This document shows positions 1 through 10,311 of a stretch of DNA of 64,000 bases, piece after piece. The translations under genes and the position numbers were made by a program. The notes beneath the pieces are model-generated. The model searched no databases and had not been told where the DNA came from. It saw only the letters and a list, made by a program, of their open reading frames with translations. Origin of the DNA: JACPNO01 sp963825405 (GTDB lineage: Bacteria > Acidobacteriota > Terriglobia > Bryobacterales > Bryobacteraceae); assembly GCA_963825405.1 (NCBI GenBank), contig CAWGTB010000015.1:62001-126000 (forward strand), given 5' to 3'. The first letter of the stretch is position 1. Every line of letters begins with the position of its first letter.

Positions 1-72
1 TTGCTTGCGCATCGTTCGCAGCGCGAAGAGGGTATCCTGCCAGATGGTCTCCAGAAACCCAACGCCGTTCAT
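1..72 (-). CDS. ADOP-type ABC transporter permease, N-terminal fragment
   Basis: Only the first 24 codons are in the window; the gene continues off the left edge. The reverse strand has a strong ribosome-binding site (GAGGAGG) about 9 bases before the ATG. The start (MNGVGFLETIWQD, then TLFALRTMRKQ) matches the usual beginning of the large acidobacterial MacB-like/ADOP permeases, which open with a W-Q-D-x-x-(F/Y)-A-L-R-x-x-R-K motif before the first membrane helix. Such proteins are inner-membrane exporters of unknown substrate. It is divergent from the catabolic cluster on its right. The assignment rests on this short motif only. Confidence 0.6.
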   Translation of the reverse strand, partial: MNGVGFLETIWQDTLFALRTMRKQ

Positions 73-203
73 AGAAGCGGCCTCCTCAAGATGAAACCAA
101 GTTTACCTTGAGTTATTTTCGGCGCAGTCTCCCCGCCACGCCGAAGCGCTTGTGGATAGTATTCTGTACGATGGACTTTCCGCCGCGTGGGAATGGAGAA
201 AAT

Positions 204-992
204 ATGGAAGACAGCGTTCTGATTCAGTTCGCGAAGGCCTTGGTGACCGGGGCGATCCGGGTGGTCGATCTCAGTCAGTCGCTCGATGCGGAGACGGCCA
301 CCATTCAACTGCCGCCGGAGTTTGGCAAAACCTGGCCGTTCCGGCTGGAGGAGATTTCGAAATACGATAGCCGCGGGCCGTCTTGGTACTGGAATAATTT
401 CTCCTGCGGCGAGCACACCGGTACGCACTTCGACGCGCCCATCCATTGGGTCAGCGGCAAGGATTATCCGCACAACGCTACCGACACCATTGCGGCAGAG
501 AAATTTTTCGCGCCGGCCTGCGTCATCGACGTCTCCCGCGAGGTGGCGGCCAATCCCGATTTTCTGCTGACGCGCAGCCATGTCGAAGCCTGGGAACAGC
601 AGCACGGCCGCATCGAAGCCGGTTCCTGGGTGCTGATGCGCACCGATTGGTCGAAGCGCAAGGATGCCGCGGCGTTTCTGAACATGAAAGACGACGGCCC
701 GCACGTGCCGGGTCCTCATCCCGAGCTGGTTCCGTTCCTGGCCAGAGAGCGCGACGTGATCGGCTGGGGCGGCGAAGGCGTGGGCACGGATGCCGGGCAG
801 GCTTTCAGTTTCAATCCGCCGTTTCCGTGCCACTCGATTATGCACGGCTCCAATAAATTCGGCTTGGCCAGCTTGACCAATCTGGACCAACTGCCTCCGA
901 AAGGCGCGATTCTGATCACGCCGCCGCTCAAGATCGTGAACGGTTCCGGCAGTCCCTGCCGCGTGCTGGCGCTGGTGCCGGCAAAACCTTGA
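204..992 (+). CDS. Cyclase-family metal-dependent hydrolase (kynurenine formamidase / isatin hydrolase-like)
   Basis: A 262-residue protein of the cyclase family (the kynurenine formamidase fold), which hydrolyses amide or lactam bonds with Mn or Zn. The metal motif is clear: H71-x3-H75-x-D77-x3-H81 in CGEHTGTHFDAPIHW. I chose the ATG at 204 because GGAGA lies 5 bases upstream; the frame is open further left to a TTG at 108 and includes an ATG at 171. It is longer than typical KynB (about 210 aa) and nearer in length to isatin hydrolases. It precedes the indolepyruvate oxidoreductase genes in the same direction, 34 bases away, so an amide-opening step in tryptophan, indole or anthranilate catabolism is likely. 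The exact substrate is not shown by the sequence. Confidence 0.8.
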   Translation: MEDSVLIQFAKALVTGAIRVVDLSQSLDAETATIQLPPEFGKTWPFRLEEISKYDSRGPSWYWNNFSCGEHTGTHFDAPIHWVSGKDYPHNATDTIAAEKFFAPACVIDVSREVAANPDFLLTRSHVEAWEQQHGRIEAGSWVLMRTDWSKRKDAAAFLNMKDDGPHVPGPHPELVPFLARERDVIGWGGEGVGTDAGQAFSFNPPFPCHSIMHGSNKFGLASLTNLDQLPPKGAILITPPLKIVNGSGSPCRVLALVPAKP

Positions 993-1026
993 CACTTCAA
1001 ATATTCAGGCTTAAAGTAAATCGGTA

Positions 1027-3198
1027 GTGGCGGAACGGTCATTCAAAAAGGAAGTTCAGAAGCTCTACCTGGGCGACGGTGAGGAATTCCACGGCGAAGG
1101 AATTCTGGCGGTCACGAAGGCGCTGCTGCAGTCCGGCGTTTCCTACGTCGCCGGATATCAGGGCGCTCCCATTTCGCATCTGATGGACGTGCTCACGGAC
1201 GCCAACAGACATCCTGGAAGACCTGGGCGTTCACTTCGAGCACAGCGCGTCGGAAGCCACAGCGGCCGCCACGCTTGCCGCCTCGGTGAACTATCCGCTG
1301 CGCGGCGCGGTCACTTTCAAATCGACAGTGGGCACCAATGTGGCGTCGGATGCGCTGGCGAATCTGGCGTCGGGCGGCGTGACGGGCGGCGCGCTGATCA
1401 TCGTCGGCGAAGATTACGGCGAAGGATCGAGCATCATGCAGGAGCGCTCGCACGCGTTCGCCATGAAGTCGCAGATGTGGCTGCTCGATCCGCGGCCGAA
1501 TCTGCCGTCGATCGTGCGCGCGGTGGAACAGGGCTTCGATCTTTCCGAAGCCAGCAACACGCCGGTGATGCTGGAATTGCGCATCCGCGCGTGCCACGTG
1601 CATGGGCGTTTCATCGCGAAGAGACAATGTGCGGCCCACGTTCACGCTGAAAGATGCCATGGAGAATCCGGTGCGCGACGTCAGCCGCATCGTGCTGCCG
1701 CCGGCCAGCTTTTTGCACGAGCAGGAGAAAGATCGAAAACGCGCTGGCCCGCGGCGCAGCAGTTTATTCAAGAACGCGGCATGAACGAGTTCTTCGCGGA
1801 TGGCGCGCAGGATTTCGGCATCATCCTGCAAGGCGGAATGTACAACAGCGACGGTGCGCGGCGCTGGAACTGCTGGGCCTTGCCGACATATTCGGCGAGA
1901 GCCAGATTCCGCTGTACGTGTTGAACGTGACGTATCCGCTGGTCGATGACGAGGTCAAGCGTTTCTGCGCCGGTAAGCGTGCCGTGCTGATGATCGAAGA
2001 GGGGCAGCCGGATTTCATCGAGCAGAACCTGCACGCCATTCTGCGCAAGGCCGGTATCGCGACCAAGGTGCATGGCAAGGACATGCTGCCGATGGCCGGC
2101 GAATATACGGCGGCGGCCGTTGTCACGCGGCATTCTGCAATTCGTCGACCGATATGCGCTCGCAGTTGATCGATCGCTACGCGGCTTGCCGAAGATCGTG
2201 CAGCCGCCGTGGTCGCTTGCCGTGCTGCGATTCAGCGACGTTCACGCGCGTCCGCCGTCATTTTGCACCGGCTGTCCGGAGCGGCCGATTTTCACCGCGA
2301 TGAAGCTGGTGGAGCGCGAGCTGGGCTCGCATCACGTCAGCTGCGATATCGGCTGCCATCTGTTTTCGATTCTGCCGCCGTTCAACATCGGCGCGACCAC
2401 GATGGGCTACGGCCTCGGTTGGGCCGGCGCGGCCGCTTTCAACACCGACGGAGACCGACAAGCGCACCATCAGCATCATGGGCGATGGCGGCTTCTGGCA
2501 CAACGGACTGACCAGCGGCGTCGGAAACGCGGTCTTCAATCAAAGCGACAGCGTGCTGGTGGTGGTCGACAACGGCTACACGGCCGCGACCGGCGGGCAG
2601 GATATTCTGTCGTCGCAGGCGGCCAATCCGATTCGCACCACCAAGCTTTCGATTGCCGACGCGGTGCGCGGCGTCGGCGTGAAATGGGTTCGGACGATCA
2701 CGCGCACCTATGACGTGGCCGCCATGCGCGACGTGCTGAAGGAAGCGCTCACCACCAAGGAGAAGGGCCCGAAGGTGATCGTCGCGCAGAGCGAGTGCAC
2801 GCTGAACCAGCAGCGGCGCGTAAAGCCCGCCGATGCGCAAGATGGCGAGCGAAGGCAAGCGCGTGGTGCGCGAGCGATTCGGCGTGGATGCGGATACCTG
2901 CACCGGCGATCATTCGTGCATCCGGCTGTCCGGCTGTCCTTCGCTGACCATCGCAGACTAATCCCGATCCGTTGCGCAAGGATCCGGTGGCGACGGTGAT
3001 CGATAGCTGCGTGGGATGCGGACTGTGCGGTGAAGTGGCGCACGCGGCGGTGCTGTGCCCGTCCTTTTTCCGCGCCGACATTGATCTCGAATCCCACGGC
3101 GTGGGACCGCTTCCAGGCGCGCGTTCGCAGCGCGCGTGATCGCGTTCCTGCAGCGGCGGATCGATCGGCGTCTGGCGGGTATTACGGGTTTAAGATGA
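1027..3198 (+). CDS. iorA: Indolepyruvate ferredoxin oxidoreductase, alpha subunit (IorA-like), with about 12 one-base insertions
   Basis: Catalytic subunit of a thiamine-pyrophosphate 2-oxoacid:ferredoxin oxidoreductase that turns arylpyruvates into aryl-acetyl-CoA. Joining frames gives the family order: pyrimidine-binding domain with GYQGAPI near the start, a transketolase-like domain with CTGCPERP and the TPP motif GDGGFWHNG, then a C-terminal ferredoxin region (CTGDHSCIRLSGC followed by CVGCGLCGE). The start is GTG at 1027. The stop at 3196-3198 overlaps the next ATG as ATGA. The frame breaks near 1212, 1628, 1733, 1770, 1856 (two), 2130, 2450, 2827, 2963, 3087 and 3142; each is a net +1. 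Twelve insertions bring the stop back into the starting frame, as observed. As written no intact protein is encoded. Confidence 0.85.
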
Positions 3199-4737
3199 GC
3201 GCCACGATCGCAGAATCCATCCCAGTCACGCACACTGCGGTGCCCAAGATCATTACCATCGCCATTCTGGCGATGGGCGGCGAGGGCGGCGGCGTGCTGG
3301 CGGATTGGATCGTCGATCTGGCTGAGCATTGCGGCTATTCCGCGCAGACGACCTCGGTTCCGGGCGTTGCCCAGCGCACCGGTTCGACCATTTATTACGT
3401 GGAGCTTTTTCCCGGGCGGCCGCGCAAGCAGCGGGAAAGAGCCGGTGCTGGCGTTGATGCCGATTCCGGGCGAAGTGGATATCGTGATCGCTTCGGAGTT
3501 GATGGAGGCTGGACGCGCCGTTGCAACGGGGCTTGGTCACCTCCGATCGGACCACGCTGATTACTTCCACGCACCGCGTGTATTCCATGACCGAGAAGAC
3601 GGCGATGAGCGATGGGCGAGTCGACGCCGCGAAAATTATTGAAGCGGGCCAGGCTGCGGCCAAGATTTTCGTGCACAGCGATTTTGCGCGGCTGGCCGAA
3701 GAAGCGCGCAGCGTGATCAGCGCCGCGTTGTTCGGAGCGCTCGCCGGCAGCGGGATCGCTGCCATTCGGGCGCGCGCAGTTCGAGGAAGCGATTCGGCGC
3801 GGCGGCGTGGGCGTGGAATCGAGTCTTGCCGCTTTTGCCGCTGGATTCCGAGCGGCCACGACTCCGGCCAGCGTACCCGGCTGTGGCCGCGCTACGCCCA
3901 AAGTCGGTACCGCGGCTAGCAAACACTGGCCGCGCGCATCGAGAATCGAATTTCCTGCCGCCAGCCATGAAATCCTGATTGGCGGGCATCCAGCGTCTCG
4001 CTGACTATCAGGACGAGCGGTACGCCGCGCAATATCTGGACCGCCTCGAAGCCGATTCGCGACGCGACCGCGCAATTTGGCCGGCGATTTCGCTTTGTTG
4101 CGCGAGACCGGCCGCTATCTGGCGCTGTGGATGTCCTACGAAGACGCCATCCGCGTCGCCGATTTGAAAACCCGCCGCACGCGCTTCGAGCGAGTCCATC
4201 ACGAAACGCGGGCCGCGCAAACGCAGCTCGTGCAGATCAACGAATTTCTGCATCCGCGAATTCAGGAAATGGCGGATGTGCTGCCCGCCGCCGTGGGCAG
4301 ATGGCTGCTGGGGAGCGGCTGGGCGCGGAAATTCGTGAGCCGGTTCACGCAAGCACGGCAAGATTGTTCAGACCACTTCGCTGAGCGGATACTGTCTGCT
4401 CTATCTCCTGGCGAGTCTGCGGCCACTGGCGGCGCGGGTCGCTGCGTTTCAGAGAAGAGCAGAAAAATATCGACGCATGGCTGGCACGCATCCCGGCAAT
4501 CGCCGCGTGAGGATTACGCTCTCGCGCTTGAAGTCGCCGAATGTCCGCAACTGGTGAAAGGCTACGGCGACACCCACGCGCAATGGCAGCCGCAATTTCA
4601 ACGCGATCATGGATGCGCTTCCTCGCCTGCAGCGCATGGACGACTCCGCAGCCCGCGTGAAGCGCCTGCGCGACGCAGCGCTCGCCGACGATAACGGCCG
4701 CAAGCTGGAAGCGGCGCTGCGCGAGGTGACGGCATGA
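3195..4737 (+). CDS. iorB: Indolepyruvate oxidoreductase, beta subunit family (IorB, long form), frameshifted
   Basis: Partner of IorA. The N-terminus (ILAMGGEGGGVLADWIVD) is the gamma/beta domain of 2-oxoacid:ferredoxin oxidoreductases; after about 200 residues comes the extra helical C-terminal region of the long form found in aerobic aromatic degraders (blocks such as ADYQDERYAAQYLDRLE and LRETGRYLALWMSYEDAIRV). Start and stop both lie in ATGA overlaps with the flanking genes, which argues for one transcript and translational coupling. Frame breaks occur near 3425, 3530, 3755, 3930, 3980, 4050, 4070, 4350, 4440, 4510 and 4582, with further ones likely at 3860-3930 where I could not restore the frame cleanly. 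All resolvable breaks are single insertions. Confidence 0.78.
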
Positions 4738-7039
4738 AGATCGTTTGCCTGGGAGGCGGTCCCGCCGGATTGTATTTTTCGATTCTGGCGAAGAAAGCCA
4801 ACCCGTCCTGGGATATCACCGTGATCGAGCGCAACCAGCGCCGATAGCACGTTCGGTTGGGGCGTGGTGTTTTCCGACAAGACGATGGACGGCTTTCAGA
4901 GCGCCGATCCGGAGACGCACGCCGCCATCACGCAACGCGTTTCGCCATTGGGACGATATCGACGTTTTCTTCAAGGGCCGCAAGATTCACTTCGGGCGGT
5001 CACGGTTTTTGCGGCATCGCGCGCATCAAGCTGCTGCAGATCCTGCAGGAGCGCGCCGCGGGATCTCGGCGTCAAGCTGATGTTCAAAACCGAAGTCAAG
5101 GATCCGGATGAGTATCGCCGCCAGCTACGATCTGGTGATCGCGATCCGACGGCGTCTTTTCGACCACGCGCAAAAAGTACGAAGCCATCTTCAAGCCCAA
5201 TATCCAGGTGCGCAAGAATCGCTTCATCTGGCTGGGCAGCAAGAAGAAGCTGGACGCCTTCACTTTCGATTTCAAGGAAACCGAGTGGGGCTGGTTCAAC
5301 CTGCACGCCTACCGCTTCGATGAGGACTGGTCCACGTTCATCGTCGAGACGCCGGAGAAAAACTGGCTGAAGGCCGGGCATCGGCGACATGGAGGCGGAG
5401 GAGTCGATCGCGCTTTGCGAGAAGTTGTTTGCCGAGCGGCTGGATGGCGCCGCGCTGATTTCGAACGCGACGCATTTGCGCGGGTCGGCGGTCTGGCTGA
5501 AGTTTCATCGCGTCCTGTGCGAGAAGTGGTTCCACAACAACATCGTTCTGATCGGCGACGCCGCGCACACGGCGCATTTCGGCATCGGCTCCGGCACCAA
5601 GCTGGCCATGGAAGATGCGATGGCGCTGGCTCGCGTGCTGACGGACAGCCGGCGGCGACGTTGCAGGCGCGCTGCAGCGTTATCAGGAAGAGCGTGAAAT
5701 CGAAGCGCTCAAGCTGCAAAGCGCCGCTCGCAATCGCATGGAATGGTTCGAGCAGGTGGAGCGCTACGTGCATCTCGAGCCGGAGCAGTTCACCTACAGC
5801 CTGCTCACGGGCAGCCAGCGCATCGGGCATGAGAATCTCAAGTTGCGCGATGCCGGTTACGTGGAAAGCGTCGAGCGATGGTTCGCCGCGCGCAGCGGAG
5901 TTTCTCACGCTGTGCCGCCGATGTTCACGCCGTATACCGTGCGCGGGCTTGACGCTCAAGAATCGCGTGATCGTCTCGCCGATGGCGACGTACATGGCGC
6001 ACGACGGCGATGCCCAACGATTTTCATCTGGTTCATCTGGGCGCGCGCGCCATGGGCGGCGCCGCGATGGTGGTGACCGAGATGACGTGCGTCTCGCCGG
6101 ACGGCGCGCATCACGCCGGCCTGCCCGGGCATGTGGAATGACGCGCAGCAGCACGCCTGGAAGCGCATCGTGGATTTTGTCCATCACGAACTACCGACGC
6201 GAAGATCGCGCTGCAGCTCGGACATTCGGGACGCAAAGGATCGACGCGCCGCGGCTGGGAAGGCATCGATCAGCCGCTGGAATCGGACAACTGGCCGCTG
6301 ATTTCGGCGTCGCCGCTTCCCTACATCGAAGGCGTGTCGCAAGATCCCGCAGCGAAGCGACGCGCGACGATATGGATCGCATCAAGGCAGATTTCGTTGC
6401 AGCCGACGCCGGCGCGGGATCGCAGCCGGATTCGACTGGCTGGAATTGCACTGCGCGCACGGCTATTTGCTGTCGAGCTTCATTTCTCCGCTCACCAATC
6501 AGCGCACGGATGAATACGGCGGTTCGCTGGAGAATCGCTGCCGCTATCCGCTCGAAGTGTTTCGCGCGATGCGCGCAGTCTGGCCGCAGGACAAGCCGAT
6601 GAGCGTTCGCATTTCGGCGCACGATTGGGCGCCGGGCGGACTCACTCCGGAAGACGCGGCGATCGTCGCGTGCTTTTTCAAGGTCGCCGGCGCCGACGTG
6701 ATCGATTGCTCCTCCGGCCAGGTGAGCAAGGCCGAGCAGCCGGTCTACGGGCGCATGTTCCAGGTGCCGTTTTCGGATCGCATCCGCAATGAAGTCGGCG
6801 TGCCGACGATCGCGGTGGGCAATATTTTCGAAGGCGATCACGTGAATACGATCATCGCCGCGGGCCGGGCGGATCTGTGCGCGGTCGCGCGTCCGCATCT
6901 CGCCGATCCGTCGTGGACGCTGCATGAGGCCGCTAAACAGGCGTATGCCGATGTTTGGTGGCCGCCGCAATATCTGAACGGCAAGCAACAACTCGAGCGC
7001 AACCTGGCGCGCGCGGCGCTGTTGAGGCTGCAGGCATGA
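4734..7039 (+). CDS. Bifunctional 2-aminobenzoyl-CoA monooxygenase/reductase (salicylyl-CoA 5-hydroxylase/OYE-type), frameshifted
   Basis: A fusion of two flavoenzymes, about 760 residues after frame repair. The N-terminal half is a salicylate-hydroxylase-like FAD monooxygenase (CLGGGPAGLYFSI Rossmann motif, then GDAAHTAHFGIGSG for FAD). The C-terminal half is an Old Yellow Enzyme FMN barrel (LKNRVIVSPMATY, the HSGRKGS site, DWLELHCAHGYLL and NQRTDEYGGSLENR). This architecture is known from 2-aminobenzoyl-CoA monooxygenase/reductase, which hydroxylates and then dearomatises the CoA-bound ring; databases also call it salicylyl-CoA 5-hydroxylase. The sequence cannot separate the two substrates. 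About 17 one-base insertions interrupt the frame between 4845 and 6440; the last 600 bases are clean. Both ends overlap neighbours as ATGA. Confidence 0.85.
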
Positions 7040-7773
7040 TGTTGGCCGGAAAGCATGCGCTGGTCACTGGCGGAGCGCGCGGTATCGGCGCTGCCATAAC
7101 GCGGGCGCTGTTGGCGCATGGCGCGCGCGTGACGATCCTCGGCCGCGAACTCAGGCCGGATTCAGCGGAGTACGTTCGCGCCGACGTCACCGATCCGGCG
7201 GCTGTGGCGCAGGCGTTCGATCAGGCGCGCCAGCGATCCGGCACCATCGACATCTTAGTAAATAATGCCGGGCAAGCGAGTTCCGCGCCGTTTTTAAAAA
7301 CCGATCTGGCGCTGTGGCGGCGCATGATGGCGGTGAATCTGGATGGAACTTTCCACTGCATTCAGGCGGCGCTGCCGGGCATGCTCGAATCTGGATGGGG
7401 ACGCATCGTTAACATTGCCAGCACGGCAGGAGTTACCGGATACAGTTATGTCTCGGCGTATTGCGCCGCTAAACACGGCGTGGTGGGATTGACGCGCGCG
7501 CTCGCGCTGGAGCTGGCAACCAAGGGCGTGTCGGTCAACGCGGTGTGTCCGGGATTTACTGAAACGGACATGCTCAACGAGACGGTCGCGAACATCACCG
7601 CCAAGACGGGGCGCACGCCGGAGCAGGCGCGGGCTGAGCTCGCCGCGCGCAATCCGCAGAAGCGCCTTATCCAGCCTGCGGAAGTTGCGAACGCTGTTGC
7701 GTGGTTGTGCCTGCCCGGCAGCGAGGCTATCACCGGACAGACCATCGCGGTGGCTGGCGGGGAAGTGATGTGA
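7036..7773 (+). CDS. SDR-family 3-hydroxyacyl-CoA dehydrogenase / oxidoreductase
   Basis: A classical short-chain dehydrogenase of 245 residues. It has the nucleotide motif TGGARGIG (11-18), NNAG (76-79), the active-site Ser129 and the Tyr142-x3-Lys146 pair (AYCAAK), and PGFTETDM after strand 6. In this position, after a ring-dearomatising monooxygenase and before hydratase and acyl-CoA dehydrogenase genes, the likely job is NAD(P)-dependent oxidation or reduction of a hydroxy or oxo group on the alicyclic CoA ester. The ATG overlaps the stop of the monooxygenase gene. The frame is intact. Substrate is inferred from neighbours only. Confidence 0.88.
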   Translation: MMLAGKHALVTGGARGIGAAITRALLAHGARVTILGRELRPDSAEYVRADVTDPAAVAQAFDQARQRSGTIDILVNNAGQASSAPFLKTDLALWRRMMAVNLDGTFHCIQAALPGMLESGWGRIVNIASTAGVTGYSYVSAYCAAKHGVVGLTRALALELATKGVSVNAVCPGFTETDMLNETVANITAKTGRTPEQARAELAARNPQKRLIQPAEVANAVAWLCLPGSEAITGQTIAVAGGEVM

Positions 7774-7783
7774 GGGGAGCTCT

Positions 7784-8293
7784 ATGGCAAGTTCTTCGAT
7801 GACCCAAGTGGATTTGGAAACGCGCGCAACCAAGGAAGATCATCAGGCATTGCGCTTGTGGCTCCGCCTGCTCTCGTGCACGGTGCGCATCGAGAACCAG
7901 GTGCGTGGCAGGCTGCGGCACGAGTTCGGCACAACACTGCCGCGCTTCGACCTGATGGCGCAGCTGGAGCGCTGCCCAGATGGGCTGCGCATGACCGAAC
8001 TCTCCCAGCGCCTGATGGTGTCGGGGGGCAATGTTACAGGCATTGCGGACCAACTCGAGCGGGAAGGGTTGGTTGCGCGAACATTCGATCCCAGCGATCG
8101 CCGCGCGTCCACCGTCAAACTCACCGAGGCCGGGATCAAGCGGTTTCGCGAAATGGCGGCGAGTCATGAGCAGTGGATCATCGAGCTACTCGGTTGCCTC
8201 AGCCAAGCCGAGAAAGAAACGGTTTTCGGGATGTTCCGCAAACTCAAAGCGCATCTGAGCGAGGGCGCGGAAGCATTTGAGGCCCGACGATAA
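7784..8293 (+). CDS. MarR-family transcriptional regulator
   Basis: A 169-residue winged-helix protein with the MarR core: a dimerising N-terminal helix region, the recognition helix block (MTELSQRLMVSGGNVTGIAD) and the wing with the characteristic D-x-R (DPSDRRASTVKLTEAG). A ribosome-binding site (GAGGGGAGC) lies just before the ATG. It sits inside the catabolic operon, 10 bases after the SDR gene, and its stop overlaps the next start (TAATG). MarR proteins in aromatic-CoA operons usually repress until an aryl-CoA ester binds, so this is the probable local regulator. I did not find its operator. Confidence 0.88.
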   Translation: MASSSMTQVDLETRATKEDHQALRLWLRLLSCTVRIENQVRGRLRHEFGTTLPRFDLMAQLERCPDGLRMTELSQRLMVSGGNVTGIADQLEREGLVARTFDPSDRRASTVKLTEAGIKRFREMAASHEQWIIELLGCLSQAEKETVFGMFRKLKAHLSEGAEAFEARR

Positions 8294-9147
8294 TGCGCTA
8301 TCTCCCTGGAGAGCCGCATCAGTTGCCGGGTGTGCGGAGAGCGCTCGCGGGCTATCAGGCTCGCCACTTCACCTATGAGGTGGAAAGCAAAGTTGCCACC
8401 ATTACGCTCAACCGCCCTGAGCGGAAAAATCCACTGACGTTCGATTCTTATGCCGAGCTGCGGGAACTGTTCCGCGCCGCGGCGCAGGCGGACGACATCA
8501 AGTCCATTGTGGTGACGGGCGCTGGCGGCAATTTCTGTTCAGGTGGCGACGTGCATGAAATCATCGGCCCGTTGACCAAGCTGGATATGCCCGGTTTGCT
8601 GACGTTCACCCGCATGACCGGCGATGTGGTGAAGGCGATGCGCGCTTGTCCGCAGCCGATCGTCGCCGCCGTTGACGGAATTTGCGCCGGTGCTGGTGCC
8701 TTGCTGGCGCTCGCATCCGATCTTCGCCTCGGGACGGCGCGCAGCAAGACCGCGTTCCTGTTCGCCCGCGTTGGCTTAGCCGGTTGCGACATGGGAGCTT
8801 GCGCGCTGCTGCCCCGCGTCATCGGCCAGGGCCGCGCTTCGGAATTGCTCTATACAGGGCGTTTCATGAACGGCGAGGAGGCAGAGCGCTGGGGATTTTT
8901 CAATCGCCTGTGCGCTCCGGAATCGCTGCTGGCGGAGGCACGGACTCTGGCTGCCGAGTTGGCCGCCGGCCCTACATTCGCTCATGGCATGACCAAAAAG
9001 ATGCTGCAGCAGGAATGGAACATGGGCGTGGATGAAGCCATCGAGGCCGAGGCACAGGCGCAAGCGATTTGCATGACGACCAACGATTTCCATCGCGCCT
9101 ACCACGCCTTCGCCGCCAAACAGAAACCCCTGTTCGAAGGCGACTGA
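8293..9147 (+). CDS. Enoyl-CoA hydratase/isomerase family protein
   Basis: A crotonase-fold protein of 284 residues. The two oxyanion-hole segments are visible: GNFCSGGDVHEI and ICAGAGALLALASDLR, followed by VGLAGCDMGACALLPR at the position that carries the acid/base residues. An extra 25 or so N-terminal residues precede the usual start (YEVESKVATITLNRPERKNP). It probably hydrates or opens a ring-derived unsaturated CoA ester in the pathway begun by the monooxygenase/reductase. It overlaps the MarR stop by one base and is followed after 2 bases by the acyl-CoA dehydrogenase gene, so all are one transcript. The exact reaction (hydration or hydrolytic ring cleavage) is not determined. Confidence 0.85.
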   Translation: MRYLPGEPHQLPGVRRALAGYQARHFTYEVESKVATITLNRPERKNPLTFDSYAELRELFRAAAQADDIKSIVVTGAGGNFCSGGDVHEIIGPLTKLDMPGLLTFTRMTGDVVKAMRACPQPIVAAVDGICAGAGALLALASDLRLGTARSKTAFLFARVGLAGCDMGACALLPRVIGQGRASELLYTGRFMNGEEAERWGFFNRLCAPESLLAEARTLAAELAAGPTFAHGMTKKMLQQEWNMGVDEAIEAEAQAQAICMTTNDFHRAYHAFAAKQKPLFEGD

Positions 9148-9149
9148 GC

Positions 9150-10302
9150 ATGGCCGATCGCAATTATCTGGAGTGGCCATTTTTCGAGCAGCGCCATCGG
9201 GCGCTCGCAGCGGAGCTTGGATCGATGGGCCGCCGGCCACGTGCGCGATGCGCACGGCCACGATGTCGATGAAGCCTGCCGCGGGTTGGTGCGGCAACTC
9301 GGAGACGCGGGCTGGCTGCAGTACGCAGTGGCCGACACCATCGACACCCGCGCAGTGTGTCTGATTCGCGAAACCCTGGCGCGCCATTCCGGCCTGGCGG
9401 ATTTCGCGTTCGCGATGCAGGGCCTCGGCACAGGCGCGATCAACCTGTTTGGCAGCAATGCTCAGAAGCAGAATTATCTGACTCGCGCCGGAAGAGGTAC
9501 AGCCATTGCAGCCTTCGCGTTATCGGAACCGGACGCTGGTTCCGATGTTGCAGCGATGCAGTGCGCAGCGCGCCTGGATGGCGATCATTACGTTTTGAAT
9601 GGCGAAAAAACCTGGATCTCGAATGGCGGCATCGCCGACTTCTACGTCTTGTTCGCACGCACCGGCGAAGCTCCCGGATCGCGCGGAATCACCGCGTTTA
9701 TCGTTGAACCGGACGCGCCCGGCTTCCAGGTCGCCGAACGCATCGAGGTCATCGCTCCCCATCCATTGGCGCGTCTGGTGTTCCAGGACTGCCGCATTCC
9801 GGTGTCGCAACGCATCGGCGAGCCGGGGCAGGGATTCAAGATCGCCATGTCCACACTGGATGTTTTTCGCACGTCGGTCGCCGCGGCCGCCCTCGGCTTC
9901 GCGCGCCGGGCAATGGAAGAAGCGCTGCGCCGGGCAACGACGCGCAAGATGTTCGGGCAAACGCTGGCGGATTTTCAATTGACGCAAGCCAAACTGGCGG
10001 ACATGGCAACCGGCATCGACGCCGCGGCGCTGCTCACCTATCGTGCCGCGTGGATGCGCGATCAGGGACGGCGGGTGACGGTCGAAGCCGCCATGGCCAA
10101 GATGACCGCTACCGAGACCGCGCAGCAGGTGATCGACGCGGCCGTCCAGATATTCGGCGGTCTCGGTGTCGCCAGCGGAGAGATTGTGGAGCGCCTCTAT
10201 CGCGAAATCCGCCCTCTGCGCATCTACGAGGGCGCAACCGAAGTGCAACAACTGATCATCGCGCGCGGCATCATCAAGGCGTTCCAGGAAAGCGAAGCGT
10301 AG
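9150..10302 (+). CDS. Acyl-CoA dehydrogenase family protein (one frameshift near 9214)
   Basis: An FAD acyl-CoA dehydrogenase of about 383 residues. Typical blocks are ALSEPDAGSDVAAM, GEKTWISNGGIADFY, the FGQTLADFQLTQAKLADM helix and the C-terminal RIYEGATEVQQLIIARGI, which contains the catalytic-base Glu. The start ATG at 9150 is in a different frame from the rest: after about 21 codons (FFEQRHRALAAEL) one extra base near 9214 shifts the frame, and removing one G restores DRWAAGHVRDAHG. It oxidises a CoA ester to the 2,3-enoyl form and passes electrons to ETF. It lies between the hydratase and RidA genes. Confidence 0.86.
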
Positions 10303-10311
10303 GCAAAAACT

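Noticed and set aside
69..995. 308-codon frame on the minus strand opposite the cyclase gene
   Set aside because: The plus strand has the H-x-G-T-H-x-D metal motif and a good ribosome-binding site; the minus frame has neither.
1027..7039. Programmed +1 frameshifting as an explanation of the broken frames
   Set aside because: There are about forty sites without a common slippery sequence, and one transcript could not be decoded with so many shifts. Extra bases in the sequence are simpler.
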